DNA from: JBBWZH01 sp035544115
Lineage (GTDB): Bacteria; Actinomycetota; Actinomycetes; Mycobacteriales; CADCTP01
Direction of reading: 5' to 3'
NCBI GenBank assembly: GCA_963714145.1
Contig: OY970235.1
Location: 186,001 to 250,000, forward strand
Length of the DNA stretch: 64,000 bases
In this document: one piece after another, positions 45,237-53,534 of the stretch
How the letters are laid out: each line of letters opens with the position of its first letter
How positions within the stretch are numbered: the first letter of the stretch is position 1
Translations under genes and position numbers: made by a program
The notes under the pieces: model-generated
What the model was told of the DNA's origin: nothing
The model's input: only the letters and a program-made list of their open reading frames with translations
The model's database searches: none

Positions 45237-46310
45237 ATGACGGCGGGGCAGGGTGCGGGGCTGGCGGCGCTGCTGGCTGAACACGCCGAGCTGGAGACAC
45301 GGTTGGCCGACCCGGCGGTGCACGCCGACCAGGGGCAGGCGCGGCGGCTGGGGCGCCGGTACGCCGAGCTGACCCCGCTGGTGGAGACCGTCCGGCAACT
45401 CGACGCGGCGCGTGGCGACCTGGCCACCGCCCGCGAGCTGGCCGGCGAGGACGCGTCGTTCGCCGCCGAGGCCGAGTCGCTGGTCGTCCGGATCGGTGAG
45501 CTGGAGGACCGGATGCGCGAGCTGCTGCTGCCGCGCGACCCGAACGACGGCAAGGACGTGCTGCTGCAGGTCAAGGCGGGGGAGGGCGGCGAGGAGTCGG
45601 CGCTGTTCGCCGGCGACCTGCTGCGGATGTACCTGCGCTACGCCGAGCGGCACGGCTGGAAGACCGAGGTGCTGGACGCCGAGCCGAGCGACCTGGGCGG
45701 CTACAAGGACGTGACCGTGGCCGTCCGCGGCCGGGCCGAGGCGGGGGTGTGGCGCCGGCTGAAGTACGAGGGTGGTGTGCACCGGGTGCAGCGGGTCCCG
45801 GTGACCGAGTCGCAGGGCCGCATCCACACCTCGGCGGCCGGGGTCCTGGTGCTGCCCGAGGCCGAGGATGTCGAGGTCCAGATCGACCCGAACGACCTGC
45901 GGATCGACGTGTACCGGTCGTCCGGGCCGGGCGGGCAGAGCGTCAACACCACCGACTCGGCGGTCCGGATCACGCACGTCCCGACCGGCACGGTCGTCTC
46001 GATGCAGAACGAGAAGAGCCAACTGCAGAACAAGGAGGCCGCGCTGCGGGTGCTGCGGGCCCGGCTGCTCGCCGCCGCGCAGGAGGCCGCCGACGCCGAG
46101 GCCGCGACCGCCCGGCGCAGCCAGGTCCGGACCGTCGACCGCAGCGAGCGGGTGCGCACCTACAACTTCGCCGAGAACCGGATCTCCGACCACCGGGTCG
46201 GCTACAAGGCCTACAACCTGGACGCGGTCCTGGACGGCGACCTGGACGCGGTGATCGACGCGCTCATCGCCGCCGACACCGCCGCCCTCCTCACCGATCT
46301 GCACCAGTGA
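45237..46310 (+). CDS. prfA: Peptide chain release factor 1
   Basis: This 357-aa factor has the GGQ loop in SSGPGGQSVNTTDSAVRITH and the C-terminal NRISDHRVGYKAYNLD of RF1. It recognises UAG and UAA and is methylated on the GGQ glutamine by PrmC, whose gene follows with a GTGA overlap. ATG 45237 follows a GAGG. Region 1 is helical and begins LAALLAEHAELETRLADP. Confidence 0.96.
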   Translation: MTAGQGAGLAALLAEHAELETRLADPAVHADQGQARRLGRRYAELTPLVETVRQLDAARGDLATARELAGEDASFAAEAESLVVRIGELEDRMRELLLPRDPNDGKDVLLQVKAGEGGEESALFAGDLLRMYLRYAERHGWKTEVLDAEPSDLGGYKDVTVAVRGRAEAGVWRRLKYEGGVHRVQRVPVTESQGRIHTSAAGVLVLPEAEDVEVQIDPNDLRIDVYRSSGPGGQSVNTTDSAVRITHVPTGTVVSMQNEKSQLQNKEAALRVLRARLLAAAQEAADAEAATARRSQVRTVDRSERVRTYNFAENRISDHRVGYKAYNLDAVLDGDLDAVIDALIAADTAALLTDLHQ

Positions 46311-47164
46311 CCGTACCGGCGCTGACCTTCGGCGCGGCGGCGGCGCGGCTGGCGGCGGCCGGGGTGGCCAGCCCGCGGCATGACGCGGAGGCGCTGGCGG
46401 CGCACGTACTCGGGGTGCCGCGGTCGCGGCTGGTGCTGGCCGGGCCGTTGGACGAGCGGCAGCAGGCCCGGTACGCCGAACTGGTCGACCAGCGGGCGTC
46501 CCGGGTACCGCTGCAGCACCTGACCGGGCTGGCCGGGTTCCGGCGGCTGGAACTGTCGGTCGGGCCGGGGGTGTTCGTGCCGCGGCCGGAGACCGAGGTG
46601 CTGGCCGGCTGGGCGATCGACGCGCTGGCCGGCGTGCCGGACCCGCTGGTCGTCGACCTGTGTGCCGGTTCCGGGGCGGTGGCGCTGGCGCTGGCGCAGG
46701 AGGTGGCCGGCGCCCGGGTGCATGCGGTCGAGATCGACCCGCAGGCGCTGGCCTGGGCGGAGCGGAACGCCGCGGCCCGCGCGGCCGCCGGCGACCCGCC
46801 GATCAGCCTGCACCAGGGTGACGTGACCGACCCGGCCCTGCTGGCCGAGCTGGCCGGCACCGTCGACCTGGTCACCGCGAACCCGCCGTACATCCCGCTC
46901 GGTTCGACGGTCGAGCGGGAGGTGGCCGAGCACGACCCGCCGGCCGCGCTCTGGGGCGGCCCGGACGGGCTGGACGTGGTCCGCGCGGTCGAGCGGCTGG
47001 CCGGCCGGCTGCTGCGCCCGGGCGGCCGGGTCGGCGTCGAGCATGCCGACCTGCAGGGCGATTCCGTGCCGGCCGTCTTCACCCGCACCGGCCGCTGGGT
47101 CGACGTCGCCGACCATCCCGACCTGGCCGGCCGCCCCCGCTTCACCACCGCCCGCCGGCCCTGA
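46307..47164 (+). CDS. prmC: Release factor glutamine methyltransferase
   Basis: This 285-aa SAM-dependent methyltransferase has VVDLCAGSGAVALALA for SAM binding and the signature TANPPYIPLG that holds the substrate glutamine. It methylates the GGQ glutamine of RF1 and RF2. GTG 46307 overlaps prfA by 4 nt; the upstream open frame merely shadows prfA. Downstream, 47165-47319 is CCCG-rich with no feature. Confidence 0.94.
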   Translation: MTVPALTFGAAAARLAAAGVASPRHDAEALAAHVLGVPRSRLVLAGPLDERQQARYAELVDQRASRVPLQHLTGLAGFRRLELSVGPGVFVPRPETEVLAGWAIDALAGVPDPLVVDLCAGSGAVALALAQEVAGARVHAVEIDPQALAWAERNAAARAAAGDPPISLHQGDVTDPALLAELAGTVDLVTANPPYIPLGSTVEREVAEHDPPAALWGGPDGLDVVRAVERLAGRLLRPGGRVGVEHADLQGDSVPAVFTRTGRWVDVADHPDLAGRPRFTTARRP

Positions 47165-47319
47165 CCCGCCCGCCCACCTTGACCCGCCTGCCTGGCCCGT
47201 CCGCCCGCCTGGCCCGTCCGCCGGCTCGACCTGTCGTCCGCGCGGCATTGTTCGGCCGTCCTGCGCCCGGTCGTCGGGTGCCCGGTCCTGCTGGCCGCGC
47301 GCCGGTGCGGCCGGCCGGG

Positions 47320-49344
47320 TCAGACCGCGGGGCGGTAGTCGTCGCTGCGGGGCCGGCTGCTCCCGTACGGGCCGAGCCGGACCGGGTGCCGGGAGCACTG
47401 CGCCGGCGTGGCGCCGGCGGCGGCCCGGGCGGCCCCGCCGACACCGGTCAGCGGGCCGGCCGGGGCGAGCGGGCTGAGCTCGAGCCAGCCGGCGAGGACG
47501 CGGTTGCGGGCCGCGTCGGCGTCCACCACCGTCTCCTCGACGTCGGCCCGCTCCCGGGCGTAGGTGCGGACCAGGTCGGTCAGCCGGTACCGCAGCGTGC
47601 AGGCGGACTGCCGGCCGACCACCTCGACCAGCTGCTCCTCGACCAGCCGTTCCAGTACCTCCTCGCCGTGCGCGGCCGGCACGTCCAGCAGCGCGGCGGC
47701 CACCCAGACGCCGAAGTCCAGGCTGTCCAGCAGGGCGAGGCGGCGGAGCAGCCGCTGGCTGGCCGGGTCGAGCCGGCGGTAGCCGGTGGCCAGCCGCGGC
47801 CGGACGGCGAGGTCGCCGAGGGTGAGCTCGTCCAGCCGGTGCCGCTCGTCGGCGAGCCGTTCGGCCAGCCAGTCCAGCGGGCGGTGCGGGCGCCGGGCCA
47901 GCCGCCCGCCGGCGATCCGGATCGCCAGCGGCAGCCGGCCGCAGAGGTCGACCAGCGCGGCGGCGGCGTCCGGGGCGGCGGTGACCCGGTCCGGGCCGGC
48001 GATGCGGCCGAGCAGGTCCAGCGCTTCGGCCCGGTCCAGCACGTCCAGGCGGGTCAGGTCGGTGCCGAGGCCGGTCAGCCCGCGCCGGCTGGTGACCAGC
48101 ACCGCGCAGCCGGGCCCACCCGGTAGCAGCGGCCGGACCTGCGCGTGCCCGTCGGCGTCGTCCAGGACGACCAGCACCCGGCGGTCGGCCAGCAGCTCCC
48201 GGTACCGCTCGACCCGTTCCTCCAGCCGGCCGGGCAGGTTGGTCGGGTCGGCGCCGAGCGCGCGCAGGAACCGGCCCAGCACCTCGGCCGGCCCGGCCGG
48301 GGCGCCGCCGGTGCCGTGCAGGTCGACGAACAGCTGCCCGTCCGGGAACTGCTCGCGCAGCTGGTGCGCCAGGTGCACGGCCAGCGCGGTCTTGCCGATC
48401 CCGGCCGGGCCGGCGAGCACCGCGACCGGGACCGCGGTGCCGGTCGCTCCGGTGCCGGTCGGCCCGGTCAGCAGCGTGCGCAGCCGGTCGGCGACCGCTT
48501 CCCGGCCGGAGAAGTCGGCCAGGTCGCGCGGCAGCAGTCCGGGCCGCGGCCCGACCGGGGCCGGCACCTCGGCCGGCGGCTCGGCCAGCACCCGGTCCTG
48601 ATCCAGCACGGCGAGGTAGGCGCGCTGCACCTCGACGCTGGGCGACACGCCGAGCTCCTCCACCAGCCGGGACCGCAGCTGCTCGAACCGGGCCAGCGCC
48701 TCGGCCGGCCGCCGGCTGGCCGCCAGCGCGTCGATCAGCCGCGCGTACACCGGCTCGTCCAGCGGGCGGGCGTCGGCGAGCGCGGCGAGCCGGCCCACCA
48801 CGTCAGCGGCCCGGCCGGCCGGCAGCGCGCAGTCGGCCAGGGCCAGCGTGGCGCAGCGGATCGCGTCGTCGGCCGCGCCGAGCAGCGCGTCGGTGAGCGG
48901 CAGGCCGGCCAGGTCGGCCAGCACCGGGCCGCGGCTGAGCGCCAGCGCGTCGGTCAGCAGCCGGCAGCGGCGGGCCGGGTCAGGCTCGGCGGTGGCGGCG
49001 CAGACCAGGGCGCGGAACCGGCTCAGGTCGACCGTGCCCGGGTCGACGGTCAGGTGGTAGCCACTGACGGTGTGGCCGATCGCGGTGCCGTCCGGGTCGG
49101 CGCCGACGCTGGCCAGCCAGTCCCGCAGCCGGGACACGCCGACCTGCACGGACTGCCGTTTCACCTCGCGCTGGTGGGTCCAGACCAGCCTGATCAACTG
49201 GCTCGGTGGCACCGGCCGGCCCTCGGCCAGCAGCAGCACCCCGAGCAGGCCGCGCAGCACCGCGGACCGGGGCAACGGCAACGCCACCCCGTCCCGCTCC
49301 ACCTGCAGCGGCCCCAAGACCCCATATAGCAACGTGCCGTCCAC
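47320..49344 (-). CDS. SARP/AfsR-type regulator with NB-ARC domain
   Basis: This 674-aa regulator begins LLYGVLGPLQVERDG and has an OmpR-type winged-helix DNA-binding domain (about 1-95), a bacterial transcriptional activation domain (about 100-245, ending EVQRAYLAVLDQD), and an NB-ARC ATPase with AVLAGPAGIGKTALAVHLA, VLVVLDDADG and LVTSRRGL. It stops soon after the winged-helix of the NB-ARC module and lacks the C-terminal TPR domain of AfsR. The start at GTG 49344 is chosen because the family begins there; the frame is open further upstream. It has no nearby biosynthetic cluster. It interrupts the prmC-YrdC neighbourhood and faces away from tsaC. Confidence 0.85.
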   Translation of the reverse strand: MDGTLLYGVLGPLQVERDGVALPLPRSAVLRGLLGVLLLAEGRPVPPSQLIRLVWTHQREVKRQSVQVGVSRLRDWLASVGADPDGTAIGHTVSGYHLTVDPGTVDLSRFRALVCAATAEPDPARRCRLLTDALALSRGPVLADLAGLPLTDALLGAADDAIRCATLALADCALPAGRAADVVGRLAALADARPLDEPVYARLIDALAASRRPAEALARFEQLRSRLVEELGVSPSVEVQRAYLAVLDQDRVLAEPPAEVPAPVGPRPGLLPRDLADFSGREAVADRLRTLLTGPTGTGATGTAVPVAVLAGPAGIGKTALAVHLAHQLREQFPDGQLFVDLHGTGGAPAGPAEVLGRFLRALGADPTNLPGRLEERVERYRELLADRRVLVVLDDADGHAQVRPLLPGGPGCAVLVTSRRGLTGLGTDLTRLDVLDRAEALDLLGRIAGPDRVTAAPDAAAALVDLCGRLPLAIRIAGGRLARRPHRPLDWLAERLADERHRLDELTLGDLAVRPRLATGYRRLDPASQRLLRRLALLDSLDFGVWVAAALLDVPAAHGEEVLERLVEEQLVEVVGRQSACTLRYRLTDLVRTYARERADVEETVVDADAARNRVLAGWLELSPLAPAGPLTGVGGAARAAAGATPAQCSRHPVRLGPYGSSRPRSDDYRPAV

Positions 49345-49716
49345 CCCAGCCCCAATCCCGAACCCCGTCGGCCCGGCGCCGCGACTGCTCGCCGTCGTCC
49401 GGATCCGCCCACCGGGACCGGGCCTCGCCGCGGCCCGGCCCCGGGTCTCCGCGTCTGGCCGGCCGAGCCGACCGGCCCAGAGGGGGCTGGCTGGCCATGC
49501 GGTGACGGAATCAGGTCCGATCGGCAATCCGCGGCCAGTGGAACAAACCGGCCGCCCACCCACGCTGGCGGTGATCACGACACTAACGCCGGCTTTCCCG
49601 GGCAATGGGGCGTCCGCGCCAGACCTCCGACGATTCCGCCGGTCGTTCTTCCGGTCGTTCTTCCGGCCCGCCGTCCGCCTGGTCCGTTCCCCGCCGGGGC
49701 GGAGCCGCGGCTGGGG
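49345..49716. other. Intergenic region between the AfsR-like and YrdC-like genes
   Basis: This is 372 nt upstream of the regulator. A 12-nt direct repeat, CCGGTCGTTCTT, occurs twice in tandem (49639-49662) and could be an operator. The rest is non-coding with no clear promoter. Confidence 0.4.
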
Positions 49717-50427
49717 TCAGCGGGCGGCCGGTGCGGCCTGCCGCGGGTCGGCCGCGGGGTCCGGCGGGCAGCCGGCCAGGGCGGCCCGGACGCTCGCCTC
49801 GGGCACCGGCCCGGGGCGGAGCACCTCGACCTCCGGGCCGGTGATCCGGACCAGGGTGGACGCCGCCTGGTGGACCACCGCCGCGTTCTCGACCAGCGCG
49901 TACACGGTGCCGACGGCCGGCCAGTCCAGCGATTCGAGCAGCGCCCGGTCGACCGGCCGGGTCTCCTCGCCGGACCGGTTCAGGCTGGTCGCGGTGACCG
50001 GCTGGCCCAGCGCCTCGATCACCTGCCGGGTCGCCGGCGGCTCCGGGATCCGGATGCCGACGGTGCCGTGCAGCGTCACGTACCCGTCCGGCAACCGGCT
50101 TGACCTGGCCGGCACCACCACGCTCAGCGGCCCCGGCGTGTACGCCTCCAGCAGGTGGCGCGCCCGCGGCGTGAGCACGGCGTAGTCGGTCGCCATCGCG
50201 ACGGTCGAGCAGGCGACGTGCATCGGGTTGGCCGGGTCACGCCCCTTGGCCACGAACGCCCGGCGGACCGCGGCCGGCAGCGTGGCCGCGGCCGCGAGCA
50301 GGTGCCCGGTCTCGGTCGGCAGCACCGCGAGCCCGCCGCGGCGCAGCGACTCCGCGATGCGTTCGGCCGTCGCGGCCGGCAGCAGGCGGGACGCCGGGTC
50401 CGGCGCGCACAGCTCAAACGTGGTCAT
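49717..50427 (-). CDS. YrdC/Sua5-family paralogue
   Basis: This 236-aa protein carries the YrdC fold. It has GGLAVLPTETGHLLAAAATL, FVAKGRDPANPMHVACS (KxR...P binding block), YTPGPLSVVVPA and TATSLNRSGE (S(A/L)N motif). It resembles threonylcarbamoyl-AMP synthase but is clearly diverged from the divergent neighbour at 50557. The motifs suggest it keeps nucleotide binding; whether it makes threonylcarbamoyl-AMP or has another carbamoylation role is unknown. The ATG at 50427 is the only good start, and upstream in-frame sequence has no family similarity. Confidence 0.85.
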   Translation of the reverse strand: MTTFELCAPDPASRLLPAATAERIAESLRRGGLAVLPTETGHLLAAAATLPAAVRRAFVAKGRDPANPMHVACSTVAMATDYAVLTPRARHLLEAYTPGPLSVVVPARSSRLPDGYVTLHGTVGIRIPEPPATRQVIEALGQPVTATSLNRSGEETRPVDRALLESLDWPAVGTVYALVENAAVVHQAASTLVRITGPEVEVLRPGPVPEASVRAALAGCPPDPAADPRQAAPAAR

Positions 50428-50556
50428 TCGTAGCCCAGCTCCAGTCCGATCCACTCCGGCTCGACCATAGCGGCTCCGGTTACGTGCGGTGTCAACCGCC
50501 CGCGGCGGGGGTGGACGGCCTGCGGAACCGGACAGGTCGGGTGCGACGATGGCGCC

Positions 50557-51216
50557 GTGCTCTCCTACGACTGCAGCGACCCGCGCGAACGCGAGGCCGG
50601 GCGGACGGCGGCGGTGGACGCGGTGCAGCGCGGCGCGGTGGTGGTCTTCCCGGCCGACGCGTCCTATGGCGTGGGTGTCGACGCGTTCCAGCCCGCCGCG
50701 GTGTCCAACCTGGCCGTGGTGAAGGGCCGCGGCCGGGACATGCCGATGCCGGTGCTGGTCGGTTCCTGGCGCGGGCTGGACGGGCTGGTGCTGGTCACCC
50801 CGCGGCTGGCCCGGGACCTCGTCCAGGCGTTCTGGCCCGGCCCGCTGACCCTGATGGTCGAGTACGCGCCGTCCCTGGCCTGGGATCTGGGCGACGCGCG
50901 CGGCGTGGTCGCGGTCCGGATGCCGCTGCACCCGGTGGCGCTCGAAGTGCTGGCCGAGACCGGGCCGATGGCGGTGACCAGCGCGAACCGGCTGGGCCAG
51001 CCACCGGCCACCGACATCGAGCAGGCCCGCGAGCACCTCGGCTCGGACGTCTCGGTGTACCTGGACGCCGGCCCGTGCGCCGACTCGGCGCCGTCCACCA
51101 TCGTGGACATGACCGGCGAGGTGCCGCGGGTGCTGCGGGCCGGCGCGATCAGCCTGGACCAGCTGCGCGGCGTGGTCGGCGAGGTGATCGAGCCGGTGAC
51201 CGCGGCACCGGCCTGA
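50557..51216 (+). CDS. tsaC: L-threonylcarbamoyladenylate synthase
   Basis: This 219-aa YrdC-domain enzyme has GAVVVFPADASYGVGVDAF, VKGRGRDMPMPVLVG, FWPGPLTLMVEY and VTSANRLGQPPATD, the complete set of TsaC/Sua5 motifs. It makes threonylcarbamoyl-AMP for t6A37 modification of tRNAs. The size is that of the short TsaC form without the Sua5 C-terminal domain. The start GTG 50557 has a weak -10-like GACGAT 6 nt upstream. Its position between prmC and the phosphatase is standard in actinobacteria. Confidence 0.92.
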   Translation: MLSYDCSDPREREAGRTAAVDAVQRGAVVVFPADASYGVGVDAFQPAAVSNLAVVKGRGRDMPMPVLVGSWRGLDGLVLVTPRLARDLVQAFWPGPLTLMVEYAPSLAWDLGDARGVVAVRMPLHPVALEVLAETGPMAVTSANRLGQPPATDIEQAREHLGSDVSVYLDAGPCADSAPSTIVDMTGEVPRVLRAGAISLDQLRGVVGEVIEPVTAAPA

Positions 51217-51263
51217 CCGGCCCGCTCCGCATGGATGACGGTGGCGGGGCCGATGCCGGCGCG

Positions 51264-51276
51264 TAACCTAGTCGAA
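51264..51276 (+). promoter_or_regulatory. Candidate leaderless promoter of the phosphatase gene
   Basis: TAACCT (51264-51269) fits TANNNT and ends 7 nt before GTG 51277, the same arrangement as for argS. Confidence 0.45.
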
Positions 51277-52041
51277 GTGCCGGCTCCCACCGCGACCGTG
51301 CTGTGTGTCTGCACCGCGAACGTCTGCCGCTCGCCGGCGGCCGAGCTGTTGCTGCGGGCCGGCCTGCGTCGCCGGCTGGGCGCCGAGCCCGAGGAGGCCG
51401 GCATCCGGGTGCACAGCGCCGGGGTGTGGGCCAGCCCGGGCCGGCCGGTCGAGCCGGGTACGGCCGCCGCGCTGCGGGCACACGGGGTGACCGCGGCCGA
51501 GTTGGCCGCCGCCGTCTCGGTGCCGCTGCGCCGGGCCGCGGTCGCCGGCGCCGACCTGGTGCTGGCCGCCGCGGCCGAGCACGTGCACGGGGTGTGGCGG
51601 CTGCAGTTGGCGGCTCGGCAGCGCACGTTCACCCTGGCCGAGCTGACCGGCCTGACCGGGCGGATCGTCCCGGAGCTGCTGCCGGCCGGCGACCCGATCG
51701 CCCGGCTGCGCGCGCTGGTGTCGGCCGCGGACGCGATCCGCTCGGCCCGCCGGCCGGCCGCCGGGGAAGCCCCGGCCGGCGCCGCGGTGGCTCCCGCCGG
51801 GCTCGTCCCGGGCGCCCCCGGCGACCTGGCCGGCAGTCTGGACGGCATGGTCGAGGACCCGCTGGACGACCCCGATCCGGACGGCACCGCCGAGCGGGAC
51901 ATGGTCGAGCAGACGGCGGTCCAGATCGACACGTTGCTGGATCTCGTGGTCGGCCGTCCGCTGGTCCCGGCTAGGCTGCCCTGGCCAATCCGGGCCGTAC
52001 AGTGGAGCCGCAGTCGAGCACGCCGAGGAGCAGCGCGATGA
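51277..52041 (+). CDS. Low-molecular-weight protein tyrosine phosphatase
   Basis: This 254-aa protein begins with the LMW-PTP loop VLCVCTANVCRSPAAELLL (CX5R, cysteine nucleophile) and HSAGVWASPGRPVEP. The usual C-terminal DP acid loop is replaced by a more variable region (DPIARLRA is a possible match). A tail of about 90 residues rich in Ala, Pro and Asp is extra for the family. GTG 51277 is preferred because of the TANNNT hexamer 7 nt upstream; ATG 51235 is an alternative. Its stop overlaps the next small ORF, tying it to glyA. Confidence 0.82.
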   Translation: MPAPTATVLCVCTANVCRSPAAELLLRAGLRRRLGAEPEEAGIRVHSAGVWASPGRPVEPGTAAALRAHGVTAAELAAAVSVPLRRAAVAGADLVLAAAAEHVHGVWRLQLAARQRTFTLAELTGLTGRIVPELLPAGDPIARLRALVSAADAIRSARRPAAGEAPAGAAVAPAGLVPGAPGDLAGSLDGMVEDPLDDPDPDGTAERDMVEQTAVQIDTLLDLVVGRPLVPARLPWPIRAVQWSRSRARRGAAR

Positions 52042-52259
52042 TCCACCGCACGCAACCGCTCCGCGCGCTGGGCACCCGCCACGTTGCCACGGCGCCCGCG
52101 CGAGCGCGCCACACGAGCGCACCGCCCGCTGCCGCGGCGGCCCCGCGAGCGCGCCGCACGAGCGCGCTGCCCGTTTCCGCGGGGGCCCCGCGAGCGCACC
52201 CCACGAAGACGCTTCGCGCGCTGGCCGCGCTACACGCTTCCGCGGGGGCCCCGCGGTGA
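52038..52259 (+). CDS. Small repeat ORF coupling the phosphatase to glyA
   Basis: This 73-aa ORF starts at ATG 52038, overlapping the phosphatase stop by 4 nt, has GAGGAG 7 nt upstream, and ends overlapping the glyA GTG by 4 nt. From about residue 20 it is built of 15-residue units (for example APRARRTSALPVSAG), matching a 45-nt DNA repeat. It is basic and low in complexity, so it may be only a translated coupler or a coincidental frame through expanded repeats. The two exact stop-start overlaps argue that it is read. Confidence 0.5.
   Translation: MIHRTQPLRALGTRHVATAPARARHTSAPPAAAAAPRARRTSALPVSAGAPRAHPTKTLRALAALHASAGAPR
52101..52235 (+). repeat. Three 45-nt tandem repeats upstream of glyA
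   Basis: CGAGCGC-starting units at 52101, 52146 and 52191 recur every 45 nt, the third being more diverged. They include CCGCGGG-type palindromic blocks. The repeat is a multiple of 3 and keeps the small ORF open. Confidence 0.7.
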
Positions 52260-53524
52260 CCGCGGTTGATTTCTGGGGTCCCGACTTCGACGCGCTCGCC
52301 GCGCAGGATCCGGAGATCGCCGCCGTCGTCCTCGGCGAGCTGGACCGGCTGCGCGGCGGCCTGCAACTGATCGCGAGCGAGAACTTCACCTCGCCGGCGG
52401 TGCTGGCCGCGCTGGGCAGCACGCTGTCCAACAAGTACGCCGAGGGGTACCCGGGGCGCCGCTACTACGGCGGCTGCCAGCAGGTCGACATCGCCGAGGA
52501 GATCGGCATCGCCCGGGCCAAGGAGCTGTTCGGCGCCGAGCACGCGAACCTGCAGCCGCACTCCGGCGCCAGCGCGAACCTCGCGGCGTACGCGGCGATC
52601 CTGACCCCCGGCGACACGGTGCTGGCGATGTCGCTGCCGCACGGCGGCCACCTCACCCACGGCTCCAAGGTCAACTTCTCCGGCCGGTGGTTCAACACGG
52701 TGTCCTACGGGGTGGCCGCGGGCACCGAGCTGATCGACTACGACCAGGTGCGCGACCTGGCCCGGGAACACCAGCCGAAGATGATCATCTGCGGGGCCAC
52801 CGCGTACTCCCGGCTGATCGATTTCGCCGCGTTCCGGTCCATCGCCGATGAGGTGGGCGCCCGGCTGCTGGTGGACGCCGCACACTTCATCGGGCTGGTC
52901 GCCGGCAAGGCGATCCCGTCCCCGGTGCCGTACGCGGACGTCGTCTGCTTCACCACGCACAAGGTGCTGCGCGGCCCGCGCGGCGGCATGATCCTGTGCA
53001 CCGAGGAGATGGCCAGGGCCATCGACAAGGCGGTGTTCCCGTTCTCCCAGGGCGGCCCGCTGATGCACTCGGTCGCGGCCAAGGCGGTGGCGCTGCGGGA
53101 ATGCCAGCAGCCGGCTTACCAGACCTACGCGCGGCAGGTGATCGCGAACGCGCAGGCGCTGGCCGAGGGGCTGGCCGCGGACGGGATGCGCCCGGTCTCC
53201 GGCGGCACCGACACCCACCTGGCCCTGATCGACCTGCGTGAGCTCGGCGTGACCGGCAAGCAGGCCGAGGCGCGCTGCGACGCGGCCCGGATCACGCTGA
53301 ACAAGAACGCGATCCCGTACGACCCGCAGCCGCCTGCGGTCGCCTCCGGTATCCGGGTCGGCACCCCGGCGGTGACCACCCAGGGGATGGCCGAGGGCGA
53401 CATGAAGGAGATCGCCACGCTGATCGGCCGGGCCGTGCGGGACGCCGACGGCACGGCCACCGCCGAGGTCGAGGCCGGCGTGCGGGCACTGGTCGGCGCG
53501 CACCCGGCGTACCCGCGGGGCTGA
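52256..53524 (+). CDS. glyA: Serine hydroxymethyltransferase
   Basis: This 422-aa PLP enzyme has LIASENFTSPAVLAALGS, YPGRRYYGGCQQVD, ANLQPHSGASANLAAY and the PLP-lysine block CFTTHKVLRGPRGGM. It interconverts serine and glycine and charges tetrahydrofolate with one-carbon units. GTG 52256 overlaps the small upstream ORF. In most homologues the lysine is followed by Thr (THKT); here it is Val, a mild substitution. Confidence 0.95.
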   Translation: MTAVDFWGPDFDALAAQDPEIAAVVLGELDRLRGGLQLIASENFTSPAVLAALGSTLSNKYAEGYPGRRYYGGCQQVDIAEEIGIARAKELFGAEHANLQPHSGASANLAAYAAILTPGDTVLAMSLPHGGHLTHGSKVNFSGRWFNTVSYGVAAGTELIDYDQVRDLAREHQPKMIICGATAYSRLIDFAAFRSIADEVGARLLVDAAHFIGLVAGKAIPSPVPYADVVCFTTHKVLRGPRGGMILCTEEMARAIDKAVFPFSQGGPLMHSVAAKAVALRECQQPAYQTYARQVIANAQALAEGLAADGMRPVSGGTDTHLALIDLRELGVTGKQAEARCDAARITLNKNAIPYDPQPPAVASGIRVGTPAVTTQGMAEGDMKEIATLIGRAVRDADGTATAEVEAGVRALVGAHPAYPRG

Positions 53525-53534
53525 GCCAGGTCAC

